In this document: piece after piece, positions 1 through 10,124 of the stretch
Numbering within the stretch: the first letter of the stretch is position 1
Layout of the letters: each line of letters starts with the position of its first letter
Origin: Nelumbo lutea
Lineage: Eukaryota; Streptophyta; Magnoliopsida; Proteales; Nelumbonaceae
Assembly: GCA_022828595.1 (NCBI GenBank)
Contig: JAKGHH010000003.1
Span: forward strand, 59,261,759-59,325,758
DNA length: 64,000 nucleotides
Reading direction: 5' to 3'
Made by a program: the position numbers and the translations under genes
Notes under the pieces: model-generated
Database searches by the model: none
The model's input: the letters and a program-made list of their open reading frames with translations, nothing else
What the model was told of the DNA's origin: nothing

Positions 1-660
1 GTTATAATACATTATGTTTTATTATAAATTTAATGAACTGATTCTCCTTTTTGTAATATTAAGATTATGATAAATTCCGATTTCTTATAAAACTTAATGA
101 ATTTATTATGATTTTTAATATTAAATTTATAATAAATTATGATTTAGTATAAAATTTAATAAATTTATTCAGATTTTTTATATTAAATTTAGAATATGAT
201 TTATTACAAAATTTAATAAACCTTTTCTGATTTTAATAAATATTTTAAAAATACTAACTAGTTTATATTTTATTACTTGAAAAATATTTTATGTTTTATA
301 TTATAAAGTACTTAATTTATTCTTTTGTTTTTATTTTTTGTTAATTCTTTTTTATAAACATTTTATTTGAAATATTAAATAGAATTATTAATGGAATAAT
401 TTATATTAATATACTGTATTATATTAATATAATATACTAATATATTATATTATTAATGTACATTAGTTGACATAATAGGAAAAACAGTGTTTTCTTTTTT
501 GCTATTTGGATCAATTTTGCTGACATTTCCGAAATATAGGAAATGTCAACTGAAATAATGTAATATTTATATTACCATCCAGTTTCATATCGGTGAGCCT
601 CGACATCAACATATGCCAGGCGACATTAGCGAAATGTTGCAACATTTGAAACCATGGACA
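1..660. other. AT-rich sequence without recognisable gene
   Basis: Very AT-rich, low-complexity sequence with no usable reading frame. The only structure I see is a short perfect inverted repeat, TGACATTTCC at 521-530 and its complement at 539-548, separated by 8 bases. I can assign no function or family to it. Confidence 0.6.
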
Positions 661-782
661 AAACTATTGTTGTTATTTGAATACTACAACAGTTCACTCA
701 CCACCTTACAGCACCTCCTCATCCAACCACCACGACTCAATACATACGATACCACCTAAACACACATTCAGCCGCTTTTATC

Positions 783-827
<45 letters not shown>

Positions 828-918
828 GTCCAACTTCTAATAACACCACAAGCCACCATCTGATAAGAAACCCCTCTTGGAACTGCTTAGTAGAGGATTC
901 AAACCACCATAGACATAA
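661..918 (-). repeat. Old sequence left of the MITE, probably decayed copia leader
   Basis: Once the MITE and the copia element inserted at 919-9559 are mentally removed, this stretch runs directly into 9560-9843, which is the leader next to the primer site of an old minus-strand copia LTR (9844-10124). It is therefore probably the continuation of that leader. It contains a run of 36 A (788-823), which makes the short lysine-rich frame here meaningless. Confidence 0.35.
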
Positions 919-1409
919 CTAGGGGTGTCCACGGTTCGGTTAACCAAACCATGGCCTTTTTTTGTAAACTGAACCGGTGCTATTGGTTTTTCTATTTCTC
1001 CAAACCAAAATTGAACTGGTACTACCAGTTAATCGGTTAGCCGGTTTCGGTTTTTTACTAGTTCGGTTCTTAGGTTTTTCGGTTTTTTATGTTTATAATA
1101 TATATTATATGAATATATGTATAATATTATATTAAAAATAATAAATGATATATAATATATTATAAATATTTTAAAAATATATAATATATTTATAAATATA
1201 ATATAAGTATATATTTTTATATATATAGAATCGGTCCTTCGGTTTTTCAAAATTATAAATATTTTAAAAATTATAAATATTTTAAAATTTTAAACCGAAC
1301 AGAACCGGTCCTTCGGTTTTTCAAAAATTCTAAACCGATTGGTTCGGTTAAACTTATTTTGCAGTTCGGTTCAGTTTTTCGGTTTTTTGGTTTTTCATGG
1401 ACACCTCTA
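919..1409. mobile_element. hAT-like MITE, family 1 (copy 1)
   Basis: Non-autonomous DNA transposon of 491 bp. The ends are an imperfect inverted repeat, TAGGGGTGTCCA on the left and TGGACACCTCTA on the right. The interior is AT-rich, flanked by blocks rich in GGTT and AACCGG. The 8-bp target duplication GACATAAC lies at 911-918. Its right copy is split by the later copia insertion (GACA at 1410-1413, the whole motif again at 9552-9559). An 8-bp duplication and a YAGGGGTG-type terminus are typical of hAT elements. Copies 2 and 3 lie at 16729-17668 and 20326-20703. Confidence 0.8.
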
Positions 1410-1413
1410 GACA

Positions 1414-1740
1414 AGATGTAAATCAGTCCTCTAATATCAAGATTAAACTTAGTGATTAGTAGAATAAAACAGATCTAAATAACTATAAAGGAGAAGAAGA
1501 TGGCGAAGAGAAGAGGTAAGAGGAGTCAAAAAAATTCTCCATTCTCCTCTAACCCTATTTTATTAAGATCTAAAAATTGATGATGACAAGAATGCCCTTA
1601 AGTGGGCGGCCAGCTTGGCAGTTACATAAAGAAAAATAAACAAGAATAAATAATAGGCCAATTAAGTGTGGCCCATCAACATAAAATAAAAGATATTACA
1701 AGAGAGGATGTTAGGACCCATTCGGCCCAGTCTCTTTGCA
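1414..1740 (-). repeat. 3' LTR of copia element A
   Basis: 327-bp direct repeat of 9310-9550. On the coding strand it begins TGCAAAGAG and ends CATCT. The non-canonical CT end is shared by both copies and is required for the AGACA target duplication to fit. It is about 85 bp longer than the other LTR because it keeps a segment around 1527-1625 that the right copy lacks. Confidence 0.88.
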
Positions 1741-3186
1741 CTCCCCCTCAAGCTGAGCATAGATGTCAATCATGCCCAGCTTGCTTACATAGTGTGTCAA
1801 TTTCACCCTTGGAACTCCCTTGGTCAAGATATCAGCCAATTGCTCTTCTGATGTGATGAATGGTAAACAAACTTCTCCTGAAGAGACTCTTTCCCTTATG
1901 AAATGCCTATCAACCTCAATGTGCTCAGTTCTGTCATGTTGAACAGGATTATGTACAACGTTGATGGCAGCTTGGTTGTCACAATAGAACATCATTGGTT
2001 TCTCATAGTCCACCCCCAATTCCTCTAGAAGAGATCGTAGCCATAGTAATTCTGACACACCATGAGCCATTGCCCTGTATTCTGCTTCAACTGAGGATCT
2101 AGCAACTATTGATTGTTTCTTACTCCTCCAAGACACAATATTTCCAGCAACCAGAGCACAATAACCAGAGGTGGACCTTCTGTCATCAATACGTCCTACC
2201 CAATCTGCATCAGTAAAGGCTTCCAGCTTCATGTGACCATGCTTAGCAAATAGAATACCTTTCCCTGGAGTACCTTTCAAGTAGCACAGAACCCTTTCTG
2301 CAACAACTAGATGAGTATCTCTGCGATAATGCATAAACTGAGTAATAACACTTACTGCATAGGAAATATCTGGCCGAGTCATGCAAAGGTATAACAACTT
2401 CCCAAGCAGTCTCTGAAACACTCCCTTATCAGACGAAGGTTCACCATCTGTGCCAGAAAGCTTGTGATTAGGATCAATGAGAGTGGAGATAGGTTTAGCT
2501 CGAAGTTTACCAATTTCAGCAAGAAGATCAAGGACATATTTGCGCTGAGATATGAAGATACCATCCTTAGATCGAGCAATTTCAATGCCCAAGAAATACC
2601 TAAGATCTCCCAAGTCTTTGATTTCAAATTTAGAGTTGAGAAATCTTTTTAGTTTACTGGCCTCTTCAATGTCATTACCCGTGACCACAATGTCATCAAC
2701 ATAAACAATCAAGAAGGTCACCAGAGAGTCATTTCTCTTCAAGAACAATGTATGATCAGATTGTGTTTGAATGTAGCCAAAGGAGACAAGAGCAGCCCAA
2801 AATCTCTCAAACCAAGCCCGAGGAGATTGTTTGAGACCATAAATAGATTTGTGTAGTTTACACACCTTGCCTTTCATTTCTTTCCCATACACTCCTAGAG
2901 GTAGAGACATATAGACCTCTTCACGCAGATCTCCATTCAAGAAGGCATTTTTAACATCAAACTGGTGTAGGGGCCAGTCAAAAGTAGCTGCTAGAGAAAG
3001 TAAAACCCTGATTGAAGTCATCCTAGCTACAGGAGCAAATGTCTCAAGATAGTCAATGCCATACATTTGGGTGTAACCCTTAGCAACCAACCGAGCCTTA
3101 AACCTCTCAACAGAGCCATCAGAGTGATACTTAATGGTAAACACCCATTTACAACCCACTGGTTCCTTCCCTTCCGGCAAGTCCAC
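1711..3186 (-). pseudogene. Copia pol: reverse transcriptase and RNase H (element A)
   Basis: A 491-codon open frame encodes most of the copia reverse transcriptase and the whole RNase H. The RT catalytic motif YVDD lies near residue 168, preceded by IYGLKQSPRAW. RNase H has TDADW near residue 310 and later DNQAAI and HIEVDRHFIRE. The frame continues upstream through a single TAG stop at 3193-3195 that replaces a tryptophan-like position, and carries the pol linker up to about 3470. Its 3' end runs into the LTR (from 1740 down). In an intact element this would be part of one polyprotein that copies element RNA into DNA in virus-like particles. The stop and the break before integrase make it a pseudogene. 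Confidence 0.93.
1741..1753 (-). other. Polypurine tract of copia element A
   Basis: On the minus strand the bases next to the 3' LTR read AGCTTGAGGGGGAG. This is the polypurine primer for plus-strand DNA synthesis and sets the inner edge of the LTR at 1740/1741. Confidence 0.8.
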
Positions 3187-3691
3187 AATATCCTAGGTAT
3201 GGTTCTTAGGCAATGCATCAAGTTCAGTCATCATAGCATCCCTCCATTCAGCTTGAGATAATGCTTCCGGTACAGACCTGGGTATCACATGGGAAGAAAC
3301 AGATGCAAGAAAGGAGTAGTAGGAAGGCGAGAGAAGGCTGTAAGATAAGTGTTTGGAGATACAGTGGGTTGTACACTTCCGCTTGCCCTTGCGAAGAGCA
3401 ATAGGAAGGTCAAGGTCTTGGATAGTCAGAGATGGGTCAGTAGAGGGCTGACCTGTTTCCTCAGGAATGATGGGAGTGGCAATATGCTCTTCTGAAGGAG
3501 TGGAAACAACCTACACATGTTTGAGTCTTTGCATTTGGTACCACCTTTGGAGAGCAGGAGCAGAAGGAGGAGGGGGAGTGGGGATATCAGAGGTAGGTCC
3601 AGTGGAAGAGGTGGGTGGACACCCCATGATCGGACTCACAAGGGATGGGAAGAAGAACAGCTGGAGACATAGCAAATGGCTCATCAGATTT
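3187..3691 (-). pseudogene. Pol linker between integrase and RT (element A)
   Basis: Low-complexity linker typical of copia pol. In the RT frame it encodes recognisable linker and the start of the RT domain (AEWRDAMMTELDALP, upstream of the stop at 3193). The integrase frame ends in a stop at 3692. The two frames are thus separated here by at least one frameshift. The plus-strand frame at 3467-4420 is an antisense shadow. Confidence 0.7.
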
Positions 3692-5035
3692 CTACCCCTC
3701 AGGAGGAATACTAAAGAAGGGAGTCAACTCGGCAAAGGTGATATCCCGAGATACAAAGCGGGTGCCACAAACTGGATCAAAACAACAATAACCCTTTTGT
3801 GTGGAAGCATATCTCAGAAATACACACTTATGAGCCTTGGGTTCAAACTTGTGTCTTTGGTGACTTTGAATATGCACATAGCAAGTACATCCAAACACAC
3901 AGAGAGGAGGAGAAAAGATATCTTCATCCGGGAAGAGAAGACTAAAAGGAGTTTTAAAGCCAAGGACCCGGGAGGGCATATGGTTGTGCAGAAAGGTAGC
4001 AGTAAGAACAGCATCTCCCCAAAACTTTACAGGAACATGGGATGCACACAAGAGGGATCTGGCAACCTCAACCACATGCCTCTTCTTTCTTTCCGCCACC
4101 CCGTTTTGTTGTGGAGTGTAGGAACAAGAACTTTGATGAATAACCCCAAAAGTTTTAAGATAGGTGGAGAGGGTTCTCTCAAAATACTCCTTAGTATTGT
4201 CAGAGCGGAATATCTTGATACGAGTATTAAACTGGGTGAGGATGAGTTCATGAAAATTTTTCACAATAGCTGGTACTTCATCCCTGGATTTCATGAGAGA
4301 AATCCAAGTGTAACGCGAATAATCATCAATAAAAAGAATAAAGTACCTATAGCCCCCCATGGTTGGCATGTGATATGGTCCCAACACATCAGAGTGAACA
4401 ATATGGAAAGGAGAAATTGATCTTTTATTGCTAATTGAATAGGAATGTCTACAATGCTTTGTCAGCTCACATGATTCACAATGAAGACTCGATAAAGACA
4501 CTCCTTTAAACATATCTGGGAACAGATGACTCAAAGCAGAAAAAGACAAGTGACCAAACCGAAATTGACGTAATAAAATTTTGTTAACAGACTCTAACAC
4601 AACTGACTCTAAGGCAACTCCATGAGGTGATCCCGAAGCTTGATCCGGTGTGTCTAGCAAATATATTCCGTTCGCCTCATGGCCACTCCCAATCATCCTC
4701 TGAGACTGCAGGTCCTGAAAAACACAATGAGTGGGAAAGAAGGTTATGCTGCAATTCATGGACTTTGTTAAGCTACTAACAGATAAGAGGTTTGTGTTAA
4801 GCTTAGGGACATGAAGAACAGAAGATAATAACAGGGTGTCAGAGGTCTTTATATCACTTTTACCAGAGATGGGGGCAAGGGAACCATCGGCAAGGGATAT
4901 TTTCTCTTTCCTAGAGAGAAGGTGATATGAGCAAAAAAGGTTAGATAGACTGGTCATATGGTATGATGCACCGGAATCGATAATCCAAGGGATTTTATGA
5001 TTACTGAAATTGAAGCATGATTTGCAGAAGCACAA
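3692..5035 (-). pseudogene. Copia pol: protease and integrase (element A)
   Basis: 447 codons open. In order there is an aspartic protease start (WIIDSGASYHM near residue 20), a GAG-pre-integrase zinc finger (H near 160 with CESCELTKHC), and the integrase core with its acidic residues in LHSDVLGP-like, FRSDNTKEY and NGVAERKKR contexts. These enzymes mature the polyprotein and insert the DNA copy. The upstream frame is broken from gag, and the downstream frame stops at 3692 before the RT. Confidence 0.92.
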
Positions 5036-5762
5036 GTACCTGAGTGAGCAAAAGCCGATGAAGATGATGTACTATTGGAGGGGTGAGCTGAAGAAACTGT
5101 AGCTTCCAGGTGATTTAGGAGCCTCCCATACTTCTCAAAATCCAGCTTCATTGCAGCCAACTGCTCAATAGTTGATTTCTCTTCACTCTCCTTACTTCCC
5201 CCTTCAGGTACTGTAGCAGCAGAGCAGTCTTGGGTTTTCCCACCTGACTGCCCTTCTTAGGGTTATTATTGTTCTTAAACCTATCAGGGAGAAGTCCAGG
5301 ATGAAGCTTCCAGCAGGTGTCCTTTGTATGTCATGGTTTCTTGCAATATTCACACAACTGCTCTCTTTTCTCAGTAGGGCCCTTTAGTTTCATTCCCGCA
5401 TGTGCAAAATGTTCTGTAGGTGGACTCTACAACTGAACCTGCCACGTACTCTCCTCACTACTTATCATAGCATATGCCTGTGAAAGAGTAACCTCATCCC
5501 TGGCCAAAATATTTTGTCTGATATCAAACTCAGGGGTGAGTCCAGTGAGAAACTCAAACACCCTATTTCTCTCCACCAGCTTTCTATACATTTCAGCATC
5601 CTTTTTACTCTCCCATACCACTGTCTCCATAACATCAATTTCCTGCCATAGGGATTTTAGTATAGAGTAGTAGATTGCTACACTCTTCTCCCCGTCTCAA
5701 ATTTTTCACATCACTTTTCAATTTGTACGCTCTGGCTACATTCAGTTTCTGTGAATAGTTCT
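5036..5762 (-). pseudogene. Copia gag, C-terminal part with zinc knuckle (element A)
   Basis: Minus-strand gag remnant. An open piece at 5427-5630 encodes a UBN2/copia gag segment (VFEFLTGLTPEFD, ILARDEVTLSQAY). A CCHC knuckle lies near 5300-5350 (CEYCKKP, then a stop, then HTKDTC), so the nucleic-acid-binding finger is interrupted by a point stop. The coding sequence upstream reads on past 5630 up to the insertion point of element B at 5762, and resumes at 8510. Confidence 0.85.
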
Positions 5763-5978
5763 TGTTGTCAATTGTTTATGTATTCAGGTTTAGTACCATA
5801 AGGGTACTATTGTAATTTCTTCTTTGATTACATTGTTCGGCTGTACTAGTATAAATAATAATAGATCATTCTTTCGCCCCTTAAGTTCAATAGGGGCTTT
5901 CAGTCCTCTCGGCTCTCCTCTCCTCTCTCCCTCTCTTCTCTCCTCTTGTCTCTCACTTGCTCTTGCTCTTGCTCAACA
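5763..5978 (+). repeat. 5' LTR of copia element B
   Basis: 216 bp, TGTTGTCA to CTCAACA. It has a TATA-like TATAAATAATA near 5851, a CT-rich leader, and is followed directly by the primer site. It differs from the 3' LTR at nine positions, all transitions. Confidence 0.92.
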
Positions 5979-5990
5979 TGGTATCAGAGC
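5979..5990 (+). other. Primer-binding site of element B
   Basis: TGGTATCAGAGC directly abuts the LTR. It is complementary to the 3' end of initiator tRNA-Met, the usual primer of plant copia elements. Confidence 0.9.
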
Positions 5991-6743
5991 AAGTCGTCCG
6001 GGCCTGAAGGGTGGTGTCAAGAAAACCTGTTGTTCAATGTCGAGTAGATAGTCTTTTCATCTCCCAGGGCTGTATCCATCGAACTGCTAGTCAGTTGTAT
6101 TCAGTTCGACCCAGAAGTTGTAGAGACTTTTCATCTTCCAGCCCAGAAGTGGTATTCATTGTCGATTTGACTGTAGAGAGGCTATCATCTGAGGTTCATA
6201 GAGGGAGTTTTTTGGTTTACAGAGAGGCTATCATCTGAAGTTAAAAGAGGTATTGTTCATTTACTGTTCGGCTGCCCTACGGATTGACTGTTTATTGATT
6301 GACTGTTCAGCCGATTGATGGACTATTGAGGGACTGTTTTTTTAACAAAGTAGTTGTATTCAACTTTGTTTTGTATTCCTTTACCCCTTTGATGGACTGT
6401 TGATGTCCTAAAACAGATTTTTATATTGATCTCAGTCATTGACTGTTCGGCTATCAGACCTGCCGATTAGGGATGTGGTGAACTTCACCTGTTTTTTCTA
6501 TTCTGTTGGAGGGTCATATGACCTCTATACAACTGTAGGTCATACAGACCTGATTGTGTACTGCAACTGCAGTGTTCTTTTCTTGGATTCCTACAAGACC
6601 GTAGGTTATACAGACCTGTTCCAGTACTGCAACAGTAGTGTTCAGTCTTTGCTCCCATTGAAACCATAGGTCAAAAGGACCTGTTTCTATAATAGCCGTG
6701 TACGGAAGTACTCCTTTGGTTGCTGTTTTTTAAACCAGAAATC
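5991..6743 (+). other. Leader of copia element B
   Basis: Untranslated leader between primer site and gag start. It contains two near-identical blocks around GTAGGTCATACAGACCTG (about 6534-6555) and GTAGGTTATACAGACCTG (about 6601-6620), giving a short local repeat. I see no coding signal. Confidence 0.6.
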
Positions 6744-7617
6744 ATGAGTAGTGAAGATTCAGCCTCATCTGGAGTTTCCTCAATGCTGAATGGAATGGGT
6801 GGGGGTGACCTATCCGTTCCTATGGCTGTTGTCCCTCTTGATGGTTTAAATTACCTAGAGTGGTCAAGAGGGATCAAGTTATACGTCACTGCAAGAGGGA
6901 AGATAGGCTACATTAATGGGAGGATAAAAGAACCATCCTCCGGGAGTGCTGAATATGATAGATGGAATCAGGAGAACAGTATTGTTATGTCCTAGCTCTT
7001 GGTTTCCATGCAACCTCAAATCAGGAAGAATTTCATGTGGGCTGAAACTGCGAATGAAATCTGGGAACAAGCAAAGTCTACATATTCAGAATTGAGACAC
7101 TATGCCAAAATTTATCAACTACAGGCAGCATCTTCTACTTGTAGACAGGGGGAGAGGTGTTTATCAGTCTATTACTCTGACTTAACCTCTACCTGGAAGG
7201 AGTTGGATCACTACCAGAGTGTGGATTGGAAGTGTGATGAGGATGCTAAGAAGTACAAACAGATTGTCTCTCAGCAAAGGGTGTTTGCATTCTTACATGG
7301 TCTGAATCCTATGTATGAATCTATCAGAGTTCAGATTCTCAGCTCTAAGGATCTCCCTTCTGTTCAGGAAGTCTATGCTCTTGTACAATCTGAAGAAAGA
7401 AGGAGAAATTTGATGAACAGCCCTGGTGGGGATGCTGAAGGGGGTGTATCTACTGGTGGGGGATCTTCTTCCCAGAAAGGAGATCTCCAGAAAAAAACAG
7501 AAGATAAGGAAAAATTATGGTGCACTCATTGCCAGAAACCCCGACAAACCAAAGATACCTGTTGGGATCTTCATGGGAAACCAAAATGGGCTCAAGATCT
7601 GACTAAGAAGCAAAGTT
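6744..7617 (+). pseudogene. Copia gag (element B)
   Basis: The start at 6744 (MSSEDSASS) is chosen because copia gag homology begins soon after (LDGLNYLEWSRGIKLY). The frame reads through one TAG at 6993-6995, at a position that is tryptophan in relatives. It goes on to the UBN2 core (AKIYQLQA, VFAFLHGLNPMYE) and a degenerate CCHC zinc knuckle (CTHCQKP with TKDTC). It would form the particle shell. The frame is cut at about 7617, where the deletion joins it out of frame to the end of RT. Confidence 0.88.
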
Positions 7618-8286
7618 CAAAGGCTTGTAGGGAGATTGTTATACCTTTCTATGACTCGCCCAGACATTGCATATGCTGTTGGTGTCCTCAGTCAATTCAT
7701 GCATGCTCCTAGGTCTTCTCATCTTGAAGCAGCAGAGAGAATCCTCTGATATTTGAAGAAGTATCCGGGTACTGGTTTGTTGTTTCAAAAGCACGAACAT
7801 TTGAAAGTTGAAGTTTATACAGATGCAGATTGGGCTGGATCCCAAAGTGACAGAAAGTCTACTAGTGGCTACTGCACCTTTATAGGAGGGAACCTTGTTA
7901 CATGGAGAAGTAGAAAGCAAAATGTGGTAGCTAGATCCAGTGTTGAAGCTGAATATCGTACTATGGCCCACGGGGTTGCTGAAGGCATGTGGATAAAGAA
8001 TTTGTTGGGGGAGTTGGGTTTCCCAGTGACCAAACCTATAACTCTATTTTGTGATAACAAAGCAGCTATAAGCATTGCTGCCAATCCGGTGCTACACGAT
8101 AGAACAAAACACATCGAAATTGACAAGCATTTCATCAGAGAGAAAGTTATCACAGGCGAAGTGTGTACCCCCTATGTCACTTCTGAGAACCAGCTTGCAG
8201 ACATCTTTACAAAGGGTTTAAACCTTTCCAGACATCATGATCTTTGTGACAAGTTGGGCATGATTGATATCTATGCTCCAACTTGA
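7618..8286 (+). pseudogene. Copia RT end and RNase H (element B)
   Basis: From about 7618 the reading frame shifts to the RT C-terminus ([20 protein letters not shown]) and continues into RNase H (TDADWAGSQ, DNKAAI, HIEIDKHFIRE). A TGA stop lies at about 7748-7750. The last 177 codons (7753-8286) are open to a natural end at TGA/LTR. All of protease, integrase and the YVDD part of RT are absent, so the protein has no polymerase site. Confidence 0.88.
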
Positions 8287-8293
8287 GGGGGAG
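8283..8293 (+). other. Polypurine tract of element B
   Basis: TTGAGGGGGAG directly before the 3' LTR. It is the same motif as in element A. Confidence 0.8.
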
Positions 8294-8509
8294 TGTTGTC
8301 AGTTGTTTATGTATTCAGGTTTAGTACCATAAGGGTACTGTTGTAATTTCTTCTTTGATTACATTGTTCGGCTGTACTAGTATAAATAGTAATAGATCAT
8401 TCTTTTGCCCCCTAAGTTCAATAGGGGCTTCCAGTCCTCTCAGCTCTCCTCTCCTCTCTCCCTCTCTTCTCTCCTCTTGTCTCTCACTTGCTCTTGCTCT
8501 TGCTTAATA
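8294..8509 (+). repeat. 3' LTR of copia element B
   Basis: 216 bp, TGTTGTCA to TTAATA. The terminal CA has become TA. It is the direct repeat of 5763-5978. Confidence 0.9.
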
Positions 8510-8846
8510 GGTCTCAATTACACTGTCCCATATCTTCCTTGGCCGAAGACATCTAGAGATAGTGTTGGCTTATATGGGGTTGCATAGAGTTGACTAACCA
8601 TCCTATAACAGTATAGTTCTCTTGCATCCATTTTTCAAATTCAAGGTCTGTCTCTTCGGGTTTCACCTTACTACCTATGAGATACCTGAGTTTTCCTCTA
8701 CTACAAACATAGATTTTTATAGATTGTGCCCAAGCAAGATAGTTCGTTCCATCTAGCTTAATTGTGGTAACACCAGTCAAAATGGAATCTACTGAGGTAG
8801 GTCCAGAAACTGGCACCTGCTTGAAATCACTTCCGTATGGCTCCAT
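8510..8846 (-). pseudogene. Copia gag, N-terminal part (element A)
   Basis: The gag start lies at 8846 (MEPYGSDFKQVP). The typical copia N-terminus follows (LDGTNYLAWAQSIKIY near residue 30, then VNSMQPHISQHYL). The frame hits a stop at 8553-8555. Past a small frameshift, the sequence IWDSVIET runs to 8510, exactly where element B was inserted, and the protein continues on the other side of B at 5762. This gives base-level support for the nesting. Confidence 0.88.
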
Positions 8847-9309
8847 TAATTAAACGGAAATCAAAGAACAGAAATTTTGACTATGTAAACTTACTTGAAG
8901 TCAAACCAAAACTCGGGTGCTTCAAAAATTAGGGTTTTGCTCCGTCCAACAGATGAGAGGAAGAGAGAAGATGCTGCCGCACCTACCAGACTAACCCAAA
9001 CTCTTCCAAACCTGAACCGCCCTACTTTAGCAGTCACAAGACACCTTCCAAGCACAAATCGCCACACCCGAGCTTCACCTTTCCTGGTAACCTCGAAAAT
9101 TTCTAGTCGGCTAGGGTTTCGGGCAGTAGCAGAACAGCATCACTTCTTGGCAAAATCTAGCCAGAACTAAACTCTCCAAACCCTTCTACCAACTAGGCAA
9201 GTGATTCTCTATACTATAGAGAACCTATCTCTCCATACACTCTCTTGATTTTAGAGCGTACAGGAACGAAGAAAAAGAAGGAAGAGGAGCTAAACCCGCT
9301 TTGATACCA
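8847..9309 (-). other. Leader and primer site of copia element A
   Basis: Untranslated leader. The primer site on the minus strand, TGGTATCAAAGC (9298-9309), directly abuts the LTR at 9310 and matches the initiator tRNA-Met type with one change. The plus-strand open frame at 8895-9170 is antisense to the leader and looks fortuitous. Confidence 0.8.
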
Positions 9310-9550
9310 AGATGTAAATCAGTCATCTAATATCAAGATTAAACTTAGTGATTAGCAAAATAAAACGGATCTGAATAACTGTAAAGGAGAAGAAGATGGC
9401 GAAGAGAAAAGGTAAGTGAAGAAGGAGTCAAAATGGCGAAGAAAAATAGACAAGAATAAATAACAGGCCCATTAAGTGTGGCCTATCAACATAAAATAAA
9501 AGATATTACAAGAGAGGCTGTTAGGGCCCATTCGGCCCAGTCTCTTTACA
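9310..9550 (-). repeat. 5' LTR of copia element A
   Basis: 241 bp copy of 1414-1740. It lacks an internal segment of roughly 85 bp, around 9431-9440, and is followed by the target duplication AGACA at 9551-9555. Confidence 0.88.
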
Positions 9551-9559
9551 AGACATAAC

Positions 9560-9843
9560 CACACAACCACTAGGGCTGTCACACATGGTGACAGCAGTCC
9601 AGAAACCACCAACTAGGGCTGCCGCACTCCTCTCTCACCTGTAATCCAGACCATATTAATTTTGGGAACACCAGAATAGGTTACCGCAGCTCTCTATAGA
9701 TTGTCGCAGCCTTCTCTCACCCTTAATCCAGGTTGCGCGCCCCAGAAAACAAAAATGAAAGAAGGGGAGAATGACTGATTGCAGTACCAAGAACTTGAAG
9801 TTGTATAGTCTTCTTCCCTCCTGTTTATTTCTCTGATACCATG
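9560..9843 (-). other. Leader remnant and primer site of an older copia element
   Basis: On the minus strand, TGGTATCAGAG (9831-9841) is a copia primer site lying 2 bases from the LTR-like sequence at 9844. The rest is a leader-like sequence containing a duplicated phrase around CTAGGGCTG (about 9571 and 9613). The element has no visible coding region, because the MITE and element A lie beyond it. Confidence 0.55.
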
Positions 9844-10124
9844 TGTTGATAGCTCAGTTGAACCAGGTTCAGAGAGAGAGCAGAGAAAGAGAGAGGAAGA
9901 AGGAGAAAAGAGAAGAAGAAGGAGAGTACTGTCGATTTGAGAAGTCAAAGAGACTCTCCCAGCTGACCATATATATATATATATATATTGTCAATACAAG
10001 ATACAATGTCTAATATGCCCCTACTTAAGTATTGGATATGTAACTTAACACAGTACCAAACAGACAAAGCATATCTTAACTTATGATAAAAGACAGAAGT
10101 TCCCTTCCTTAGCCGACTCTAACA
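9844..10124 (-). repeat. LTR of an older copia element
   Basis: 281 bp. On the minus strand it reads TGTTAGAGTCGG to ATCAACA, a TG...CA structure ending beside a primer site. It holds an (AT)n microsatellite at about 9969-9988 and a purine-rich tract at 9870-9925. No partner LTR is seen in the window, so it is a truncated remnant. Confidence 0.6.

Larger units (their letters stand above)
5763..8509 (+). mobile_element. Ty1/copia element B, internally deleted, nested in element A
   Basis: Plus-strand copia element with two 216-bp LTRs, a perfect primer site, gag, the end of RT plus RNase H, and a polypurine tract. Integrase and most of RT are missing, so it cannot move by itself. The target duplication is GTTCT at 5758-5762 and GGTCT at 8510-8514 (4 of 5 bases). 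Across the insertion, the gag frame of element A resumes in register, which fixes the boundaries. The LTRs differ at nine positions by hand count. Confidence 0.93.
1414..9550 (-). mobile_element. Ty1/copia LTR retrotransposon A, interrupted by element B
   Basis: Minus-strand copia element with both LTRs (1414-1740 and 9310-9550), a perfect 5-bp target duplication AGACA (1409-1413 and 9551-9555), a primer site beside the right LTR, a polypurine tract beside the left LTR, and gag, protease, integrase, RT and RNase H remnants in copia order. Element B (5763-8509) is inserted in its gag region. The reading frames carry stops and frameshifts, so it is no longer coding-competent as a whole. It landed inside the right-hand target duplication of the MITE at 919-1409 and so is younger than that MITE. 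Confidence 0.93.

Noticed and set aside
677..922. Lysine-rich short protein
   Set aside because: The lysine run is an A homopolymer (788-823); no homology pattern and no gene context.
3467..4420. 317-residue plus-strand open frame
   Set aside because: It is antisense to the integrase and linker of copia element A; no motif of its own.
8895..9170. 91-residue plus-strand frame
   Set aside because: It lies in the leader of copia element A, on the opposite strand, without recognisable motif.
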